A stretch of 64,000 nucleotides of DNA, from positions 13,773,922 through 13,837,921 of the forward strand of contig LS997565.1 in assembly GCA_000469685.2 (NCBI GenBank). Direction: 5' to 3'. Shown here one piece after another: positions 58,574 through 64,000 of this stretch. This DNA is from Haemonchus contortus. Its lineage: Eukaryota; Nematoda; Chromadorea; Rhabditida; Trichostrongylidae. How positions within the stretch are numbered: the first letter of the stretch is position 1; the number at the start of each line of letters is the position of its first letter. The notes under the pieces are model-generated. The model was given only the letters and a program-made list of their open reading frames with translations. It was not told the origin of the DNA and ran no database searches. The position numbers were made by a program, and so were the translations under genes.

Positions 58574-61500
58574 ATGGGGAATGTCGCCAACAACGAGTAT
58601 ACGAACCTTCTGCTGTGTGCTGGTGGACAAGGGGTAAAATTGAATTACATTACAGTAGATATTACAGAATCAAAGTCATCTCACCGTACTGCATGGAATG
58701 GTGTATTGATTACTATGATATCATGATTATAAATATTATAAAATCATCTAGTAGAGGTGGCGTCCCTCATAGTATATCTATTCAGGAGAAGCCCGATCAA
58801 AACAAGAAGGCAGATATGGCGAAACTCGTTGACGAAGCTGCTGAAAAACTTATCGCTGTGAGAACATTTTCTGACATACATGGAGCATGCAACTAACACA
58901 GATGGAGTATATTCCCTACCAGTCGGGTCGCCCGGCTTACGCCGGGCCTCATTCCTCACTTTTACAAGGGGGCTAGAAATGTATTTAAGAGGTAAGGGGC
59001 TTCGCTTTTCATACAGCACTGAGGGCTTGGGTGCAGAGAGAGATGGTTGCCGACCTTGAAGCTAGGCTGGGGTATTGAGTTGAATATTCAATTGACTCAT
59101 CCACCCCGGTGTTCCTTTCCTCCTGAAGCTTAGGTCAAAAAACTGTTCTGGCTAAGAAACGTTTCTGAGCACCTAACCTCCTTATATGAGCTCTAGCGTT
59201 CAAGGTTGGAAAAAAAGCGGAAGCCTCCCAACTACATAACCTTCTCCGACTTTTATATAGACGTGCCTAGCACGATGTCAGTGCAGATTGAAATCACTGT
59301 TTTGAAGTACCCGCACTACACACTCCACTCCGCAGTGCTCTCTCTACTCCATCAACCTACCACTCAGAAAGTTACTGCTTTATTTATAAAAAGGAAATGT
59401 GGGATATAGCTGGGTTTCCCGGGGGACGGTACAAACGTGCGCCCGAGGGTGCGCGCGGCATATTGCGCGGCGAAGTTCGTGACGATTTGCACGACTCCAA
59501 TTGTCGAGGCACAAACTCGAAGTAGTGTAGTTTGGTAGGGTCAGATGATCATTCTAATCCACTCTATTTAATATTTGGACCCAAATGATAGGCGTCAAAG
59601 TCGTTCAAATCATTACGAACTCCGCCGCGCAACTTGCCGCGCGCATCCTCGGACGCACGTTCGTACACATACCCGGGTATCCCATATCACTACCTTTATC
59701 GTAATCATAAAGTTTTATGGGCGGACAAACGGACAAAGATACAAAACGATATACCGACAAATCGACACACCAAGTTACTTCTTTATAAATAAAAGAGACA
59801 AGAGAGATATTTAGTTGAAAGCTGAAGAAGTAGCTCGGAATTGGCTTACAATCAGCGGCATTTAGAATACTAGCAGTTGGAACAGCATGATGACTTCTCC
59901 GCCTCAGTCACTCTCTACGTGTGTGTGTGTGTCGTGTGTGTTCCGTTCGACCATTTCGTTGTGGTTGCCGTCATCGCGTGGAACTAGCATCGGATGGCTC
60001 GCAGTGTTACAACGCCATTTGAAGCTCGGGCCAGCTGAGTCTAGATGTCATGCTGTCAGTAGCCCATAGCTGCGAGGCCTGTTAGGTCTACGTCGAGGGG
60101 AACGGAACGTTCACCCAGTACTGGATGGACGCGGCAAATGACGCGGCGAGATTCGTGGCGTTCAGGACGACTCTTGCAGCTATCATTGGAGCGCAAACGT
60201 GAAGTAGAGTACATTAGTATAGTCAGATGATCGTACTAGTCGACTCTACTTCAAATTTGGGCTCTAATGTTAGGCGCGAAAGTCGTTTAAATCGCCACGA
60301 GTTTCGCCGCGCGACTTGCCGCGTCCATCCAGTTCTGGGTGAATGTATCCATACCCCTACGTTGTCAGTGTCTCGCACCGTACATACTTCACCTTCCCTC
60401 GTCTGTAAGGCCGTAGTCTCTCTTACCGCTCTACTGTGTTATTCTATTCATCAGATTTTGTTCCTATGGCCAGTTCCTTTCGATTGACATATCGCCGGCC
60501 ACACGACTACTCCTGTCATCTGTTACAACATCATGTAGATTCCCCCAGAAAGGAGACCTGATTGGAATTGATGGGAACTCAAGATCCGCTTGCCAGGTGC
60601 CTCGACAAATAGAGGTAGTTTTCAAACAGCATTCCTGGGGTATCAGCCTCAAGATCTAGTACAGTTTTGCTAATTAAAGCACATTACTCGTAACTCAGAA
60701 GGCACATTGTTCGGTGCTCAATCATGAAGACGTTGGATAGCGATTATACCTAAACCCTTCAAAACACGATGAGCCGACTAGGGAAGCTGAATATTCTCAT
60801 TGGCACCCTCAATTCAGATGACAGCGCATTGAAATGAATGAAAAAACCGTTCTTCTCTGAAGTAGTATTGCCCAATTTGATGCACATCTTGTTCCAACGC
60901 CACTGTTTGCATAAACACTGGGAGCGAACACATTCGTCATTCGCGCGCTCCAGACAGAATGGGCACGATTATCTATCTCACTTGAGCGTCTTCTAAAGAG
61001 AAGGAGAATATCCCCTGATTTCGCTAGCATCACAAAACAATTACATGGGTGGTTCTTAAGATTTGCTCATTTTCTATAGCAAGAGGCCGAGTCGCTGGGC
61101 CTCGACATTGGGCAGCACTGCAACCTCCACTAATGGAGAGTCTCTGGTAGGAGATTTCTATCTTAAGTTGTGAGAGAATAACTATGACAACCGGAGTTTA
61201 TTCTGAACTGAGTGGGTAGAACAATAAAAATAGTAAATTCACTTAGGACAGGTGTTAGGGTGACAATGAACGGTGACCTCGGGGAGACGGGCAGTAGGAA
61301 CGGTTTTGTGTAATCGATCCGCCGCACGCGGCTGTCGCGGAATATTTGCCTCATTCTAACAGTTCTAGCGTGTTTCATACAGCTTAATCGCTATGCGATT
61401 ATGCGAATTGCGATTATTACTTTGAGCATGATTCTACTGTTAGTTCTTTTGATCCTATATTTCTTACTTGCTGCTGCATTCTGCTACCTCCCTTCGCGCG

Positions 61501-64000
61501 CGACGCCTCTCTCGCCGCGACGTGACAATTCCGTTCCCACTGCACCACACCCGTGACCTCGTGCTGATCGTAATTTCGAAGTCGAACTGTGAAAGGGAAA
61601 CTGGTATAACACAAAAACAACCTATGACTTTACAAATACTCGGACCTTGGATGTTGCAGGAACTAGAGAACGAAAACTGGTATCACGGTGCTCTCCCTTT
61701 GGAAGATGTTATTTGCCTTATAACTGTAAGAGGTGATTTCCTATTGAGAGCTTTGGAAGCCGAGGCGGGGCGACCACCAGTGGTAAGTCCATCTTCATGA
61801 GTTGACAACGTTGTCCCACCTTACTTTACCAGCTTGTTTGACTTAAATACTTATGGTTCACACTCATTGCGCACTAATACCAGCAACGCAATCTAACTTG
61901 ACTGCTGGTAATCGATGGTAGTAATATGTAGTGAACTCTCGTCGGTGAAAAACGAAAACAATCATGGTAATCATGGGCCATGATAATCATTGAAGCATGA
62001 CTAGTAAATCTATCTACAACAGTAACAATGAACAGTGAACACGTCCTTAGTATGGGTACTCCACTTCTTAGTCCTCCTTCATGTGTGAGCTCCTCCGACC
62101 TTAGGACTGAGAGCTTTTCGGCTCTCAGTCCTAAGAAGTATTGCCCGTTTAAAGCTGACCCACCAAGGAGATAAACTTCCGTGAAACATGACTTCGTCAC
62201 AGCTCAAAGCTCTATTGAAAACCTACCAGCTCTAGAAATGACGGCACATCTAGTAATAAAAATAATTTCAGCCATGCTTGACGGTGCGCGTAGATAATCA
62301 CATCAAGGACTTTCCGATACACACGGTTCAACAAATGAATCGACCGTTCTTCACGATAGATGGCGTCAACAAAGCCCCTACCGCTATTGCCATAGTTCAG
62401 TAAGTACTACCTAAGTTTGCTCCGATTGATGTGAGAATTCGGCTGCGCTACTAACCTACGACGCTGCTGATCTGTTAGCTATGAAAAGATAGGCAAGCAC
62501 GATGATCTAAAGTTTCCAAAACTCACCAAAGTTTGCTTTAAGACCACTCCTTTACGGCCTGTAGAAGTGAATATAAAAACTGTCATAAAAGTTCAAAGCT
62601 GAGGCGAATCAGTCGCCACTACCTGGCAAAGATTGATCATCTCGTTGCACTGTGAGAAGTATTAGGTTGAGTCATAAGCCCTTGAACAAAATGATAGCGA
62701 TGACTGCTAGAGAACATAACTCGGGAAAGAAGAGAAGAAAATGAACGCGCGTGGCATTGTGAGATAGAGTATGAAAATCTCTTTAAAATACATGCTAACT
62801 AACACACCTGACTGTTTCCTTTCCTGCAACCATGCCCCATAATTTTAAGCCATCGCAACTCCACCTCCGCAACACCATCGTATTTCTTTTTTTATGTGGC
62901 CAAGAATCCCCGGAGATCGATAGACGTATTAAGGAAGTTTACAAGAAGGTTGCTCCTGCTAGATGCACAATCTACAAGTGGCACACGAAGTTCACGTCGG
63001 ACGACCATTCCATCGAAAATGAAGACCGACCGGGACGCTCAATGGAGTTGGATTTGGAGGTGCTGCGGAGCCAGGTGGAAGCCGATCCGTATCAAACTAC
63101 TCCTGAACTGGCAATCACCCTTGGAGAGTCAGTCCACAGTTATTCGTGGATTGAAGTCAGTCGGCAAGGTGCGAAAGCTCGGTCGATGGGTGCCTCATGC
63201 TTTGAAGCAGTATGACATGGATTTTCGCGCCGACATGGCACATTCTCTCCTCACACTCAAGCGCAAGAGATGGTCAGGTGTATCCGTTAGTATGCATTTA
63301 AAACAGCTTTTTATATTCTATCTAGCGATGCTTCGCGCGTCCATTTTAGTCACCTCGTTCCCGAGTTATGATCTCTAGAATTCATCACTATCACATTGTC
63401 CGAGGACTTGTGACTCGACCTAATAGAAGGGGTCTGTCAAGTCAATCTTATAGGACCTAATTGTCTTCGATAACAATTCAGCAGTTAAACCTTGTTTTTT
63501 CTCAACATGCCTACATTTCTAATGTTTTCAAACCGCCTAAGCGAGCCGACTCGTACCAGATAAATATCTTTCAGAAAACACTTTACTGAGAAAATACCTG
63601 TGGGAGCTGAAGCGTTGCTCATCAGGCCGATTCCAAAACAAGCATGGGAGCTGTCAAAAGATAAAATAAGTATGGATTCAAAACTGGGAGAAGGAGCCTT
63701 TGGCGAAGTTTGGAAAGGAACCCTGAAGCAGTTTTCCACAACGGTTCAGGTTGCCATCAAAGTGGTACGTCTTTTTAACCCATGGAACAGAAAGTAGTTC
63801 ATCAGAACAACAGACGAGCCTGTGGAACAATTCAAAAGGAACTCTCTTACAGCGTCCGGATAAGGCAAGCGCCAATGGTTATACTATCGCTGTGATAAGG
63901 AAAGGGTGAAGGGGGGGGGGGGGGGGGGGGGGGGGGGAGGATGGCAATTCTACATAACTACATAAGTTACATAAATTAGATGAACTCAAAATCCGCCGGC
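58574..64000 (+). CDS. SH2-domain non-receptor tyrosine kinase, Fer-like (gene 2, 3' end outside window)
   Basis: Five exons are visible: 58574-58633, 58786-58857, 61660-61782, 62272-62399 and 63575-63764. They give 191 residues, and the gene continues past the window. Exons 3, 4 and 5 have exactly the lengths (123, 128, 190 nt) and phases of gene 1. The SH2 domain starts at WYHGALP, with FLLR at residues 71-74. The fifth exon holds the glycine loop LGEGAFGEVW and the VAIKV lysine. The start was chosen because MGNVANNEYTNLLLCAGGQG aligns with the first exon of gene 1 (NQYEKLLQSAG) and ends at a phase-0 donor. Gly2 makes N-myristoylation possible (inference); gene 1 lacks it. Introns are loaded with repeats: two hairpin elements in intron 2, a mariner relic in intron 4. 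Catalytic HRD and DFG exons are not in view. Confidence 0.85.
58930..58947. repeat. 7-bp GC hairpin
   Basis: gcccggc and gccgggc pair perfectly across ttac, in intron 2 of SH2-kinase 2. Small and possibly chance. Confidence 0.45.
59411..59684. repeat. Hairpin (MITE-like) element, copy 2
   Basis: About 274 bp long imperfect palindrome. The left arm includes ggtacaaacgtgcgcccgag and ggtgcgcgcggcatattgcg. The right arm is the matching reverse complement, ending cgcacgttcgtac and acccgggtatccc. The centre (gaagtagtgtag ... ctctatttaa) matches the centre of the other two copies. It lies in intron 2 of SH2-kinase 2. No internal open frame suggests a transposase. Confidence 0.85.
59766..59798 (+). 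repeat. Recurrent gttactNctttataaata block
   Basis: cacaccaagttacttcttta plus taaata is nearly identical to 55,675-55,700 and similar to 59,340-59,372. More weakly, it resembles blocks near 34.92, 38.51 and 41.68 kb of the triplicated units. It may be the conserved end of a repeat family whose body I cannot define. Confidence 0.4.
60107..60346. repeat. Hairpin (MITE-like) element, copy 3
   Basis: About 240 bp. The left arm acgttcacccagtactggat and gacgcggcaaatgacgcggc is mirrored by the right arm, which ends tccagttctgggtgaatgt. The centre has a perfect gaagtagagt / actctacttc pair. It shares the gcggca/gcgcggcga blocks and the centre with copies 1 and 2, and like copy 2 it sits in intron 2 of SH2-kinase 2. 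Confidence 0.85.
61400..61555 (+). repeat. Dispersed repeat shared with 40.1 kb
   Basis: Matches 40,100-40,255 over about 150 bp in the same orientation. It includes ttcttacttgctgctgc-like sequence, the cttcgcgcgcgacg block and tcgccgcgacg. It lies in intron 2 of SH2-kinase 2, ending about 100 bp before exon 3. Confidence 0.6.
62100..62135. repeat. Perfect 15-bp stem hairpin
   Basis: cttaggactgagagc (62100-62114) and gctctcagtcctaag (62121-62135) are exact reverse complements across a six-base loop ttttcg. It sits in intron 3 of SH2-kinase 2. The stem is too short and loop too small for a typical animal pre-miRNA. It could be a tiny foldback or a transcript structure. Confidence 0.8.
62855..63275 (+). 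pseudogene. mariner transposase relic (N-terminal part)
   Basis: The first frame (from 62832) reads the mariner helix-turn-helix region: a CTIYKWHTKF piece, then ENEDRPGRS, then the ELAITLG segment of the second helix-turn-helix. At about 63,125-63,135 the homology shifts frame and continues as STVIRGLKSVGKVRKLGRW, VPHALKQYDMD and LLTLKRK, a hallmark mariner region. It ends there: the DD(34)D catalytic domain is absent and no terminal inverted repeats were seen. A frameshifted, 3'-truncated fossil in intron 4 of SH2-kinase 2, same strand. Confidence 0.85.
63911..63937 (+). repeat. 27-G homopolymer run
   Basis: Twenty-seven consecutive G residues in the intron after exon 5 of SH2-kinase 2. 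Runs of this kind can form G-quadruplex structures, and in C. elegans need the DOG-1 helicase for stable replication (established knowledge). The exact length may be unreliable in an assembly. Confidence 0.85.

Noticed and set aside
1..64000. CRISPR arrays, operons or prokaryotic genes
   Set aside because: No regularly spaced repeats or bacterial-type gene runs; real genes have GT-AG introns.

Overview
The window reads as chromosomal DNA of a nematode, most likely a parasitic clade V (strongylid/hookworm-like) species. The support is widely spaced genes with GT-AG introns from about 80 bp to several kb, small nematode-type SH2/tyrosine kinase genes, a decayed mariner, and a dense load of one tRNA-derived SINE-like repeat. 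The species is inference; no sequence here names it. No prokaryotic feature, CRISPR array or intact mobile-element protein is present.

Layout. 1-33.6 kb: no gene I can defend. It holds many copies of one SINE-like family, a purine-rich microsatellite (12.9-13.25 kb), small direct and tandem repeats, a tRNA-like relic (29.5 kb) and the first of three long-hairpin (MITE-like) elements (32.2 kb). 33.7-43.9 kb: a degenerate tandem triplication of a 2.3-4 kb unit. Each unit carries, on the minus strand, a complete three-exon gene for an 86-residue protein that is essentially one CSTF2 (CstF-64)-type RRM, with a TATA box and an AATAAA site. 44.37-51.3 kb: a complete 11-exon gene for a 416-residue SH2 plus tyrosine kinase protein of the Fer/Fps-like nematode class. 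51.3-58.6 kb: intergenic, with SINE copies, a GC-rich palindromic patch and a decayed coding-like tract. 58.57 kb to the end: a paralogous SH2/kinase gene in the same orientation, with the same first five exons, cut by the window edge. Its introns hold two hairpin elements, a short perfect hairpin and a mariner relic.

How it fits together. The right-hand 30 kb is shaped by tandem duplication: three stand-alone RRM genes, then two SH2-kinases. The RRM copies differ mostly at synonymous sites, so they look like retained genes. The kinase copies keep identical intron phases and all the catalytic and SH2 landmarks I could check. I see no pathway link between the two clusters. The most unusual items are the RRM-only gene triplet, the SINE-like family and the hairpin element family. 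I did not find a clearly new multi-gene system.
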